In this document: positions 38,333-46,800 of the stretch, one piece after another | How the letters are laid out: the number at the start of each line of letters is the position of its first letter | Position numbering within the stretch: position 1 is the first letter of the stretch | Source: a virus | Virus record (IMG/VR): IMGVR_UViG_3300025886_000014 | Coordinates: 1 to 64,000 of that record | Strand: one strand, 5' to 3' | DNA length: 64,000 nucleotides | Program-made: the position numbers and the translations under genes | Notes under the pieces: generated by a model | Told to the model about the DNA's origin: nothing | The model's database searches: none | Seen by the model: the letters and a program-made list of their open reading frames with translations, nothing else

Positions 38333-39373
38333 TCATCTTAATCCTTGATTTTCAATATATCTATGTGTCATCTTATAAACACATTCATCAAAAATTTCCT
38401 CTGCATATTTGTAATCGTGTGCCATGAAACACCCAAGAGTACATCTATGGAAATATTCACAAGTAGAGCAATTGTACTTCTCAAGAAATGCTTTCTCAAT
38501 AGGCTTATTATTGGCCTTTTGTATATCAGTTTTATACATTGCTTTATCTCTTGGCTCTTGAACAAGATTTCCACACAAACACATAGTCCCATCCTCAAGA
38601 ACTAATTTAGATGATCTGCATGAAACAACATTACGTTCATTTTCTATCCAAGAACGAATAGGTTCAATCTTAGGATAATTATCTATAAAATGTGTAAAAA
38701 TATCGTAATGTTCTTTATCTGTCGGCATACTTCTTTCTGCTTGACAATCGGGCATGTAGTAATCAGCATAAACCTTAACACCTTTATGATATAGATCATG
38801 CATAAAATCTTTTGGATCAGTAAGCCAATATCTTATATTTGATTTAGTTAGAAGAACACCTATACCTTCTAAATCATCCCAAAAATCATATACATTCTCT
38901 TTGAAAATTTCTAAGTTTGGTTTGTTAAATCTACCTCTAGGATCATATGAGGTTACAAGTTTTGTAGCACATCCCATATCCCTACACGCTTTTAATATTT
39001 CTCTCACATAATCCTTTTTACTAATAACAAGATTAGTTACCCAATTAATACTCACTTCATCAAAGTTATATTTTTTTCCTAAGTTTACTATTCCTTGAGC
39101 AAGAGAAATGTAGTCATTCTTCAATTTTTCATCAAAAATTTCATCGGCAAATATTTCGCCACCCATAATATTTAAAACAACACGTTTTCTCATTTCTTTC
39201 TCAAAGAATTTTTCTATTGATTCTAATTTATCTAAAACTGTATCAATACCCACAATGTTGTCATGGTCTTGCCAGCAAAATGGGCAAGATAGATTACAAA
39301 ACTCAAACAAATGAATTGTATATTCTTGCTGCTTATCTCTTTTATCTCTTAAAATAAAATCTACTAAATCCAA
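38333..39373 (-). CDS. Radical-SAM/SPASM protein with TTG start
   Basis: A 346-residue protein with C26-x3-C30-x2-C33 (FCNLSCPFCWQDH), GGEIF as the SAM motif, and C-terminal cysteines in CLCGNLVQE, NCSTCEYFHRCTLGCFMAHD and DECVYKMTH, again a SPASM-like auxiliary-cluster region. The reading frame begins at a TTG that follows the upstream TGA directly; an AGGAG eight bases before it supports this start. The Trp right after the third cysteine (CW) is a common variant in peptide maturases. Its reaction is unknown; chemistry on a ribosomal peptide is the best-supported class. Confidence 0.8.
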   Translation of the reverse strand: MDLVDFILRDKRDKQQEYTIHLFEFCNLSCPFCWQDHDNIVGIDTVLDKLESIEKFFEKEMRKRVVLNIMGGEIFADEIFDEKLKNDYISLAQGIVNLGKKYNFDEVSINWVTNLVISKKDYVREILKACRDMGCATKLVTSYDPRGRFNKPNLEIFKENVYDFWDDLEGIGVLLTKSNIRYWLTDPKDFMHDLYHKGVKVYADYYMPDCQAERSMPTDKEHYDIFTHFIDNYPKIEPIRSWIENERNVVSCRSSKLVLEDGTMCLCGNLVQEPRDKAMYKTDIQKANNKPIEKAFLEKYNCSTCEYFHRCTLGCFMAHDYKYAEEIFDECVYKMTHRYIENQGLR

Positions 39374-40027
39374 TCAAACTTCTCCTGCACCAACTCCCCA
39401 AGTTAATAGGAAAAGTGGATTTTTTTCATAGGACCAATAATCAAATAAACCCTTTCCATTAAACATATATTCATTAAAATATTTAGAATAATAGGTCAAG
39501 TTTTTTTCATCTAATCCATTGTAGTAATAATAAAAATCTTCATGTTTTAATAAAGATACAAAATTAATACCTTTTATATCATCAGTATCATCTTCTTCAT
39601 GTGATATTACCCAATCTTTCATCTCATCATCTTGGATAATATACATATTATAAAGTGTCAATGAATCTAACTTTTTAATCCAAGTATCAATGACTTCTTT
39701 GTTATCATCAATGAAATCTTGATAGCAACCTAAACATTCTAAAGATAGATTTTTTTTCACCAAAAGAACCTCAATAATAAATTCTTCTAAAACTTTAATA
39801 TTTAATATTTGTGGAAACTGAAGATATATTTTTGCAAGGTTCTCTAAATCATTTCCTTCAACTTTAATATCACAAGGTAACTCTAAGTTGCTTAAATAAA
39901 CGAGTAATTTCTCACCTTGTAACTCACTATTTTCATAATCAATAATAAAATTAATACTATCATCAGAAAAATATTTTTGTAAATCATCAATACCTAGTGG
40001 TGCAGTCACTGTAACATAATTATTCAT
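39374..40027 (-). CDS. Unrecognised acidic operon protein (217 aa)
   Basis: A very acidic protein (many Asp and Glu, for example SHEEDDTDDIKG) with Tyr-rich segments such as EDFYYYYNGLDEKN. It has no recognisable domain. Leu-rich amphipathic stretches (KIYLQFPQILNIKVLEEFII) suggest helices. It lies between the CHSN-tail gene and a radical-SAM gene, seven bases after the former. By position it could be an adaptor that presents the substrate, like the peptide-recognition partners of many peptide-modifying enzymes, but nothing in the sequence proves it. Confidence 0.6.
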   Translation of the reverse strand: MNNYVTVTAPLGIDDLQKYFSDDSINFIIDYENSELQGEKLLVYLSNLELPCDIKVEGNDLENLAKIYLQFPQILNIKVLEEFIIEVLLVKKNLSLECLGCYQDFIDDNKEVIDTWIKKLDSLTLYNMYIIQDDEMKDWVISHEEDDTDDIKGINFVSLLKHEDFYYYYNGLDEKNLTYYSKYFNEYMFNGKGLFDYWSYEKNPLFLLTWGVGAGEV

Positions 40028-40034
40028 AATAAAA

Positions 40035-40862
40035 TTATCTCCTATTTCTTGATGAATGGCAATTAGAGTGGCAATTAGAATGGCATACAGATTCAGTATA
40101 TCCTGCTATATTTCCATCTATAGCAACAGTTTTCCATGCCTCATATAGATTATTGAATAATGTTTCCATATCACCATCATCAATTAAATCTCCAGCGACT
40201 ATCATTGAATGATCAACATCAGAAGAATCAATGGTGAAACTATGTCTAGGAGTTAAAACGCCCACTCCACTAACACTTATTGCTTTACCTATAACAGCAC
40301 CACTTCGTAAACTAACTGCATATTTTTGTGTCGCTGATGTACAAGCCGATTGAGCGTCTGAACGTAAGGTCTCTGCTTCTTGTTTTGTGGAAGGTTTTCC
40401 ACCAATACCATATGAATTCCAATTTGTAAAAAACTCTGAGATAAATCCACCAAAAGTAACACCAGCCCCAGCAGATACTTCGTTGTCTAAAGCATCTCTC
40501 CATTCACAAGCAAAGTTTTTTTCCTTTTCTGCATTTTCGGTAGATGCCGTATTGCGTGACGGTATTGGTATATTTCCACCTGGAATACCAGTTACAGTTC
40601 TTGTGGCAGTAAATTTTCTAACTCTAGTATATTGGTTAATATCCTTTAATAGAACAGCAAAAATATTTGATGCTGTTATTGGCCCATCCAACAAATCAGG
40701 ATTTGTTGTCACACCAGTTGTATTTCCATGAAAATAACTTGCTACTGATGCAAATGGTAGATTATCATCACCAAACACAATAGCATCATTAATTTTATCA
40801 GTCACAAACTGTCTGTATTTTGTAATTACAGGGTTTTCTGTAATAGGGTCTGATATTGCCAT
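40035..40862 (-). CDS. Putative modified structural protein with a C-terminal Cys/His/Ser repeat tail
   Basis: A 275-residue protein. Residues 1-259 form an ordinary-looking body rich in Ala, Ser, Thr and Asp (MAISDPITENPVITKYRQFV, then GGNIPIPSRNTAST and FGGFISEFFTNW). The last 16 residues are CHSNCHSNCHSSRNRR, three CHS units spaced by Asn and ending in basic residues. Outside the tail there are only two cysteines. The gene lies directly between two radical-SAM/SPASM genes in an operon that also encodes 2OG-oxygenase-like proteins. A repeated Cys/His/Ser tail next to radical-SAM/SPASM genes is the layout of a ribosomal-peptide precursor whose core is cross-linked or hydroxylated; an alternative is a metal-binding tail on a fibre. 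The body does not look like a typical short leader. AGGAG-type ribosome-binding site before ATG. Confidence 0.7.
   Translation of the reverse strand: MAISDPITENPVITKYRQFVTDKINDAIVFGDDNLPFASVASYFHGNTTGVTTNPDLLDGPITASNIFAVLLKDINQYTRVRKFTATRTVTGIPGGNIPIPSRNTASTENAEKEKNFACEWRDALDNEVSAGAGVTFGGFISEFFTNWNSYGIGGKPSTKQEAETLRSDAQSACTSATQKYAVSLRSGAVIGKAISVSGVGVLTPRHSFTIDSSDVDHSMIVAGDLIDDGDMETLFNNLYEAWKTVAIDGNIAGYTESVCHSNCHSNCHSSRNRR
40056..40085 (-). repeat. 12-bp tandem repeat coding for CHSN units
   Basis: On the plus strand gcaattagagtg is followed by gcaattagaatg and a partial third copy. Each 12 bases encode Cys-His-Ser-Asn in the minus frame. The near-identity of the units points to recent slippage-type expansion of the tail. 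Confidence 0.85.
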
Positions 40863-40872
40863 TCTTTATCTC

Positions 40873-41892
40873 CTAGACATTCTTTGCCAATTCCATCATT
40901 AAACTTTTAGGTGCGCCACACACATCACCTTCCCATCCTAATTGGTGACAATCACCACCACAATATTTTGCAACAGGACAAGAAAGGCAATTGGGGTTTC
41001 TCATTTTTTCTTCAATAATAGTTCGTATTCTTCTAGGACTATTTATAAGAGTTTTAATAGAATCATCCAAAGTTCCGAATTGAAATTCTGGTGCTGAATT
41101 CGGACAACCACTTATTGTACCATCTCCATTTATTGTAAATAATTTTGTTTCACAATCTCTACAAAAAGTGCCACACGTAGTAAGAGTTTTCTCAAACTTA
41201 GCATATACATTTTCAAGAAAGTCATTTTCAAACCAATCTCGCGCACCATATTTTTCACTTTGTTGATGCATTTTCAAAAAATAAGCATCTAATTCTTTAT
41301 TAGATGGAAATATCTCTGATGCTTCTCTAGCATTACCATTATTAGTTAATCTCTCTAAGGATACTTCTTGAACCCCTAATCTTCTACACCATCTCAATAA
41401 TACAATAGGGTCTTTTTCTAAAGTATCTTTAGTAAGACTAATAAACAAACGTATAGTTACACCATCTGCTAAAAGAGACTTGACGTTTTTATGCCATAAG
41501 TTATATTGTCTTTGATTATCAAATCTTATCTTACGGTCCCATGAAGTTCCTAACCTATTCCTAAGTGGGCCTTTTATAAATTCTCTATGCTGATCTTTTA
41601 ATTTATATACTAAATTGGTTGTGGCTCCCCAACTCATATTATCCCAAAGACCATCACAAGCATCATACACTTTTCTCATTTGCCCTACAGGTACAAGAAA
41701 TGGTTCGCCACCATGAAACTCTAAATGAATACCATCATCCTTCGCAGGTTTTTCTTCACGAAATCTATGTATCCAATCAACTATCTTATCAGTATTCCAA
41801 TAAATTTTAGCACCGTTGCTACCAGAGGTAAAACAGTGCTTACAGTTTAATTGACAAGTTTCTGTGGTTTTAAGATATACTGACCAAAACAC
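40873..41892 (-). CDS. Radical-SAM/SPASM maturase next to the CHSN-tail gene
   Basis: A 339-residue protein, the clearest maturase of the set. C13-x3-C17-x2-C20 (ETCQLNCKHCFTSG) is the radical-SAM site and H60-GGEP (61-64) the SAM-contact motif. A middle stretch (TCGTFCRDCETKLF, then GDGTISGCPNS) and the C-terminal C302-x2-C305-x5-C311-x3-C315-x9-C325 (NCLSCPVAKYCGGDCHQLGW) form a full SPASM domain for two auxiliary clusters, as in anaerobic sulfatase-maturating and sactipeptide-type enzymes. GTG start at 41892 with GAGG upstream; it overlaps the cupin gene by 23 bases. It lies immediately upstream of the CHSN-tail gene, making that protein the most likely substrate (inference). Confidence 0.85.
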   Translation of the reverse strand: MFWSVYLKTTETCQLNCKHCFTSGSNGAKIYWNTDKIVDWIHRFREEKPAKDDGIHLEFHGGEPFLVPVGQMRKVYDACDGLWDNMSWGATTNLVYKLKDQHREFIKGPLRNRLGTSWDRKIRFDNQRQYNLWHKNVKSLLADGVTIRLFISLTKDTLEKDPIVLLRWCRRLGVQEVSLERLTNNGNAREASEIFPSNKELDAYFLKMHQQSEKYGARDWFENDFLENVYAKFEKTLTTCGTFCRDCETKLFTINGDGTISGCPNSAPEFQFGTLDDSIKTLINSPRRIRTIIEEKMRNPNCLSCPVAKYCGGDCHQLGWEGDVCGAPKSLMMELAKNV

Positions 41893-42388
41893 TATTCATT
41901 TTATCCTCTATAAATTTTTCTAAGCCAAAACTCAAAGTAAGTGCTTCATGTTCATTAAATGCTTGGTGAGGGGTATTCGCAGGAATATGTAGTGTTGCAC
42001 CTTCCTTCAAAGTAAATACTGGTTCACCACCCATAGTATGACCTTCCATTGCTATCGTTTTCATTCCTTCACAACAATATATAACGACATTATCTGGATC
42101 AGTATGTTTTTTGAATGAATGAGCATTTTTTTCAGCATAAAATAAATGACATGTTATTGGGCCATTATGATCATACATATCTTCTAGTTCTAAACAATAA
42201 GAAAAAATCTCCGAGTTATATGCTTCCATTCTTTCAATTTTTATTGAATTTGTATTTTTATTTGCAAGAGTATCCGCAAAATTTTTCATTAGATGTTCTC
42301 TGCCATTTTCATCTATTGCATAAACCATATTTTGTTCATACGCAAGATCACTCGCAATTATTTTTAAGAATTGACTCTTAGTAAGCAT
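41870..42388 (-). CDS. Cupin/JmjC-like protein, first gene of the radical-SAM operon
   Basis: A 172-residue protein. The C-terminal half is a double-stranded beta-helix: FKKHTDPDNVVIYCCEGMKT provides HxD, LKEGATLHIPANTPHQAFNE provides the distal His, and ALTLSFGLEKF is the closing strand. This is the JmjC/cupin-8 pattern of protein hydroxylases, but the identical fold also serves as a sensor or non-catalytic cupin. It opens the operon, 20-27 bases after a perfect sigma70-type promoter, with AAGGA eight bases before its ATG. It could be an oxygenase acting with the 2OG enzymes downstream. Fold fairly sure, activity not. Confidence 0.7.
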   Translation of the reverse strand: MLTKSQFLKIIASDLAYEQNMVYAIDENGREHLMKNFADTLANKNTNSIKIERMEAYNSEIFSYCLELEDMYDHNGPITCHLFYAEKNAHSFKKHTDPDNVVIYCCEGMKTIAMEGHTMGGEPVFTLKEGATLHIPANTPHQAFNEHEALTLSFGLEKFIEDKMNSVLVSIS

Positions 42389-42414
42389 AACAAAATCCTT
42401 TAATGACTAAGACT

Positions 42415-42443
42415 ATTATAAACTACATAGCCTAAAATGTCAA
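42415..42443 (-). promoter_or_regulatory. Consensus sigma70-type promoter of the radical-SAM operon
   Basis: On the minus strand TTGACA (42443-42438) and TATAAT (42420-42415) are separated by exactly 17 bases, the textbook consensus for the host housekeeping sigma factor. It lies in the 63-base gap between the fibre stop (42452) and the cupin ATG (42388). T4-like phages use such promoters early, before the TATAAATA promoters, so this operon may be transcribed early or continuously. Confidence 0.85.
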
Positions 42444-42451
42444 TATGTAAT

Positions 42452-43654
42452 TTAGAGTTTAAGGACACACTCAATCATTTTTTCACCCTCAAAATCATTA
42501 CTTTCAAGAGCGAGACCTACTAATTCTGCACCATTAAACTCTGAACTAGCAACACCATCACGCCAAGTATATACTGCCTCACCTTTTCTAATTTGACCAT
42601 TTACTCTTACGGGAACCCTACCTTTAAGTGCAAGTGCTTGTCCTTCTGCTTCTGCATTCATAAGAAATGCTGGCTCTGCTGAAACGACTCCAATTGGAAT
42701 ACCAGAAGTGGTACATCTTGTAGTTTCACCAGTTGGCCCAAAATTTACCATCATAACAGTGCCTATTGGATAATCTTCATCTGTGGTATATTTTTCCGCA
42801 AGGTCAGCAAAATTAGCAGATGTAGCATTACCATGAAAAGTTGTTGCGTACATATTTGCGTATTTAAACGATGAACTACCCACACTGTAAGAGTTATCTG
42901 TGTCTGGAACAATATGCCCACCGTGATTTATTTGACCATTAAATGTTGATGTAACAGAAAGAGCGGAAGTCCCAACAGTAACCGTATTGTAAAAAGTACT
43001 AGTTCCATTATATACTCTTGTACCAGTGTATGATGTGGAAACATTATTTCTTACAAGAGATGGGTCCATTGCTTCTAATGGTATTGTAGTACCATCAGTC
43101 ACTATTTTACTAGCAGGAATATCAGGTATTCTTCCTATTAGAAAAGTTCCCCTATTAATTTTACTAGTATGTAAAGATGGAATACGATCACTATCAAATT
43201 GCCCAGCAGTGGTTTGATTTGCAGATAGATATGGTAATCTAGCAGTTGCTAATGTTCCAGTTGTTATAACCCCAGCATCTATTGCTGGTATTAATGATGG
43301 ATTAATAGTTCCAGTTGTTAATTTTCCAGCATCTAAATTAGGAATATCGTTTGCCGTGAGTGGATTACATGTGAATGTAAATACCCCACCACCAATACCT
43401 GCTGAATCTGTATAAGATAAACTTGAATATGTACCAGACCCACCAGTTGATAATGCTAATGCAGTTCTTGCTAATCCTTGCACTTCACCATTAACAGCAA
43501 ATTTACTTTCAATTGAATTTACTGCACCGACAATACTTCCACTATCAGTTGTATTTAAATCATCTAAATCACCTATATAAGTTGCAGTAAGGTTTGTTTT
43601 CATTCTCCAAGCATTTACTGAATTACTGAGATCAACATTTTCTAATCTAGCCAT
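42452..43654 (-). CDS. Tail fibre with conserved C-terminal domain
   Basis: A 400-residue fibre. The N-terminal about 150 residues are paralogous to those of the fibre at 30812-32041. The middle repeats 'IPALDAGxITTGTLxxARLP'-like units. The C-terminal part holds SYSVGSSSFKYANMYATTFH, then ANFADLAEKYTTDEDYPIGT, a C-terminal domain widely shared by fibres of marine T4-like phages. The start is the ATG at 43654, served by AGGTG six bases upstream; an in-frame GTG at 43663 is less likely. It is the last structural gene before the radical-SAM operon and ends nine bases before that operon's -35 box. A baseplate-attached short fibre is the likely role. Confidence 0.8.
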   Translation of the reverse strand: MARLENVDLSNSVNAWRMKTNLTATYIGDLDDLNTTDSGSIVGAVNSIESKFAVNGEVQGLARTALALSTGGSGTYSSLSYTDSAGIGGGVFTFTCNPLTANDIPNLDAGKLTTGTINPSLIPAIDAGVITTGTLATARLPYLSANQTTAGQFDSDRIPSLHTSKINRGTFLIGRIPDIPASKIVTDGTTIPLEAMDPSLVRNNVSTSYTGTRVYNGTSTFYNTVTVGTSALSVTSTFNGQINHGGHIVPDTDNSYSVGSSSFKYANMYATTFHGNATSANFADLAEKYTTDEDYPIGTVMMVNFGPTGETTRCTTSGIPIGVVSAEPAFLMNAEAEGQALALKGRVPVRVNGQIRKGEAVYTWRDGVASSEFNGAELVGLALESNDFEGEKMIECVLKL

Positions 43655-43865
43655 TAGTGTCACCTAACTTTCTGGAAATTTCTACAAGCAGATTTTTCAT
43701 ATCCGCTACTTCTGATTTTAATACTTGAAATTCTTCTTTTTCTTCTCGCATTTTTTTCTTTCTTGCCTTCGCTTTTTCAATTTCTACAAGATCACTATTA
43801 ATTATAGCACCAGATTCTAAATCTTTGACATAATTTTTTTCACCTTGAATTTTAGAAAATAACAT
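43647..43865 (-). CDS. Small coiled-coil protein of the baseplate/fibre region
   Basis: A 72-residue protein (MLFSKIQGEKNYVKDLESGA) followed by a highly charged helix (EKAKARKKKMREEKEEFQVL) and a heptad-like end (VADMKNLLVEISRKLGDTNG). The second two-thirds is predicted to be one long coiled coil. The ATG at 43865 has AGGTG six bases upstream; an upstream in-frame GTG at 43874 would lie inside the preceding gene. It overlaps the fibre gene start by eight bases. It may be a linker or a trimerisation or assembly helper for the adjacent fibre. Confidence 0.65.
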   Translation of the reverse strand: MLFSKIQGEKNYVKDLESGAIINSDLVEIEKAKARKKKMREEKEEFQVLKSEVADMKNLLVEISRKLGDTNG

Positions 43866-43866
43866 A

Positions 43867-46800
43867 TTAATCACCTAAACTTATTGCTCTTAAATCACGG
43901 ATGGCTGGAACTCTAGAAGAATTTGTTGACTTCATTACTATTTTTAATTTAAATTTAGTAAAATCTGGCATTGTGCCTGTATCACCGCCAATAGTGTAAA
44001 TATATTCTCTAAAAGTAACAAAGTCATTATCACTTGGCATAGGAGTATCTATCTTTGCTAAACTCCAAGGAACACTATCAAATTCAACATCACCCATTTG
44101 TGCCTTATAATACAACTCAACTTCGCAAACTGATGGCCTATTAATACCAGCAAAAACTTTCAAACCATTTGCTGGAGAGAGTAATCTTACAGATTTTGTG
44201 ATATGTTTTGCTGATGCTGAACCGTTCAAGGGATCAGTCTCTGCCTTATATGTTTCATATCCAGAAGTGGCTACATCAAGAACAACCTTACTTCCACCAC
44301 TAGTTGCTTGTGAAACTGGACTATCAATAATATTTTCAATTAAATTAACAGATGCTCTTTGCAAATCAATAACAGGAGAAACAAAATTAGATGTTGTTTC
44401 CATATTACCGTACACAAGAAGTGAAGAATGTCCCATACTACCTTCTCTAGTTGAGTGTGCAATTGATCTTGGCGCAGCATAATAATTATTAGTTTTTGTT
44501 ATGAATGGCTCTGTATTATATTGCACGTATGGGGATTCACTACCAGCATAAGATTTTCCACTAATACCTTTATGTGTAAAATTAATAGATGAACTTATAG
44601 GAGATAAGGTTTCAATATTAGGCCAAGCCAAATTGTAAGAATATTGTGGCGTTATTGTTACGTTAGTTCCACCAGTTATAATTGGGGATAATGGTGTACC
44701 AACCGCTGCCGTTCCAGCAGGTGTGGTTATTGTAGAAGCGGCAGAAACAAATGCAAAACTATTCGCATCAACTTCTGTTACAGTATGTGCTGTTCCACCA
44801 TTATTAATAGCAGCACCGTATGTTGCATTGACTACTCCAGATATTACAACACTATCACCAACAATTAAACCGTGATTAGGAGCATTTACCTTAACTGTTG
44901 TTTTATCAATAACTGATGTTGGTGCGCCCTTACCAAATAAGGTAATAGGATTGTTACTTAAAACTCTTACAGGAACATTGGCATTTTTGAGAGTAGCGAT
45001 ACCGCCAGTTGTATCAAAAGATGCTCTTTCCAATTTGAATTTCATATCTTCCCATTGCGCTGCTTCCCAAGTTACACTGTTTTGTGATTTAAATAGTGAT
45101 CCTAAAAATGGTTGTCTGTTTATTTTTTCTTCTGTAGTACCTAAAACGAATTCACCAACCTTTGAAGTATACAGTAAATAATCAGTATTATCCGTTAAAC
45201 AAACTATAGCATAGTCAGTACTATTACCTTTTAAATAAACTGGTTCATCAAACGTAAATACTGTTCCAACAGTAGCATCAGCACTTATAGAGACTTGAGC
45301 AGATGTTAGTAGTTTTTGAGAACCAGGAAGAATTACGTCAGAAGATGGATAACCATTTACCATTGGTCTTATTTGAACCCAAACAGGCATATCAGAACTT
45401 TTTTGTTTAAAGTACAATGTGACTCTACTAACGAATACTCCAGTTTGTTCATGAACTGTAAATGATTGTGCAAGAGGATCAATTCTTACAGTATTTTGTC
45501 CAGTGACTTCTCTGGTAACAGTTTCAGATGATGTGCCAACAACTTCTAATACTCTAGTTGTTTCAACATCCTCTTGTCTGGTATCCAATATACCAGTAGA
45601 AGTAAATACTCCAGATGCAGTGGTTATTGCTTTACTATCGTCTATGCTTGTTATATCGGTTAATTTAAATTCTACACTACCAGTTTTAAATCTAATAGTA
45701 TTTGTACTTGGAATAAAAAATGATCCTTCAATTTGACCATTTCCATCACTATATAACTTGGATGAAGTATTAGGATGAGATGTTGAGTTAACTTGACTGT
45801 TGCCATATTCTGTTTGTTTATGCGAGTTATACGAATTAAATGATTCTTGCTTAACCCAATCAGCAACAGAAACCCCATCAAAAAATGCGAACATTTCAGT
45901 ATTTGGTTGAAGACCAGATGCTCTGAAGAAAATCATTTTAGAACGCATAAATGGAATAAATGCCCATTGTACGAGTCTATCTCCAACAACTTCATTAACA
46001 GTACTGCTTCCAACAATCCTATTTACGACTGTGGTGTTCGTTCTTGCAATTCCTGTAGTAGTTCTTCTCCAATGTCTACGACTTGTACCAAATGCTCCAC
46101 TGCGAGTAGTAAATTGACTTACATCAGTAAATGCTTCTTCACCTGTGACATTTGATTGTGATGTTTGTGCGCCAACTTCAAGCCCATTTAGGTCAGAACC
46201 ACCCCAATTCCATTCCCATTCATTCCAAAGAACTGCTGCATCAGTATTAAGTCTTGTACCACCATCAATCATATTATCAGCAAGATATTCAATTTCTTTC
46301 CAATCATCACTGGCTGGAGACATTTTAACATGCCCTCTAAATCCTATAACCATAAATGGATTAACATTTTCAGTTCCAGATGCCAAACTCTGTTCTAAAT
46401 AATCAGTATGTGTGTAATCTAAATAAATATTATCACCAACTATAGTAGTTCTAGTAGAAAGCGCATCATCATAAACTAAACCAATATTATTTGCGCTAAA
46501 TTTTGGTCTTGCAAATTGTTCTTGGGGATCAATTGACCCTTTATATTCTTGATTTTTTACATCTATATGACTTTGATCAGAGAAGTTATCTGCAACGAAA
46601 CCAGTTTTGGTTCTAGGGTTTCCATTTTCATCAAACACTTGAATATTTTTAGTATCAACTTCAAGTAAAGAAAGTGTTACTTGTTCTTCTAAGTCATCCA
46701 CTCTCTTATCAATTTTACCAATATCGCGCATAGTGTATCGTTTGTTTTCAATCATGCTGAAAGTTAAATCTTTACTATTCAATGTGTATGGATTAACCCT

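Noticed and set aside
41040-41047. A TATAAATA on the minus strand inside a radical-SAM gene, about 180 bases upstream of the CHSN-tail gene.
   Set aside because: It lies in coding sequence and such octamers are expected by chance in AT-rich DNA. It could still serve as a late promoter for the CHSN gene; 5'-end mapping would decide.
40873-41892. Calling this an anaerobic sulfatase-maturating enzyme.
   Set aside because: The SPASM cysteine pattern is similar, but there is no sulfatase gene in the window and the neighbour with a Cys-rich tail is a better partner. The general radical-SAM/SPASM label is used.
32076-42388. A horizontally acquired bacterial gene cluster such as an antibiotic or cofactor pathway.
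   Set aside because: The genes are short, AT-rich and overlapped in phage style, with no transporter, peptidase or resistance gene, so an origin as a whole bacterial cluster is not supported by what can be seen.
42452-43663. A GTG start at 43663 for the fibre.
   Set aside because: AGGTG lies six bases before the ATG at 43654, so translation most likely starts there.
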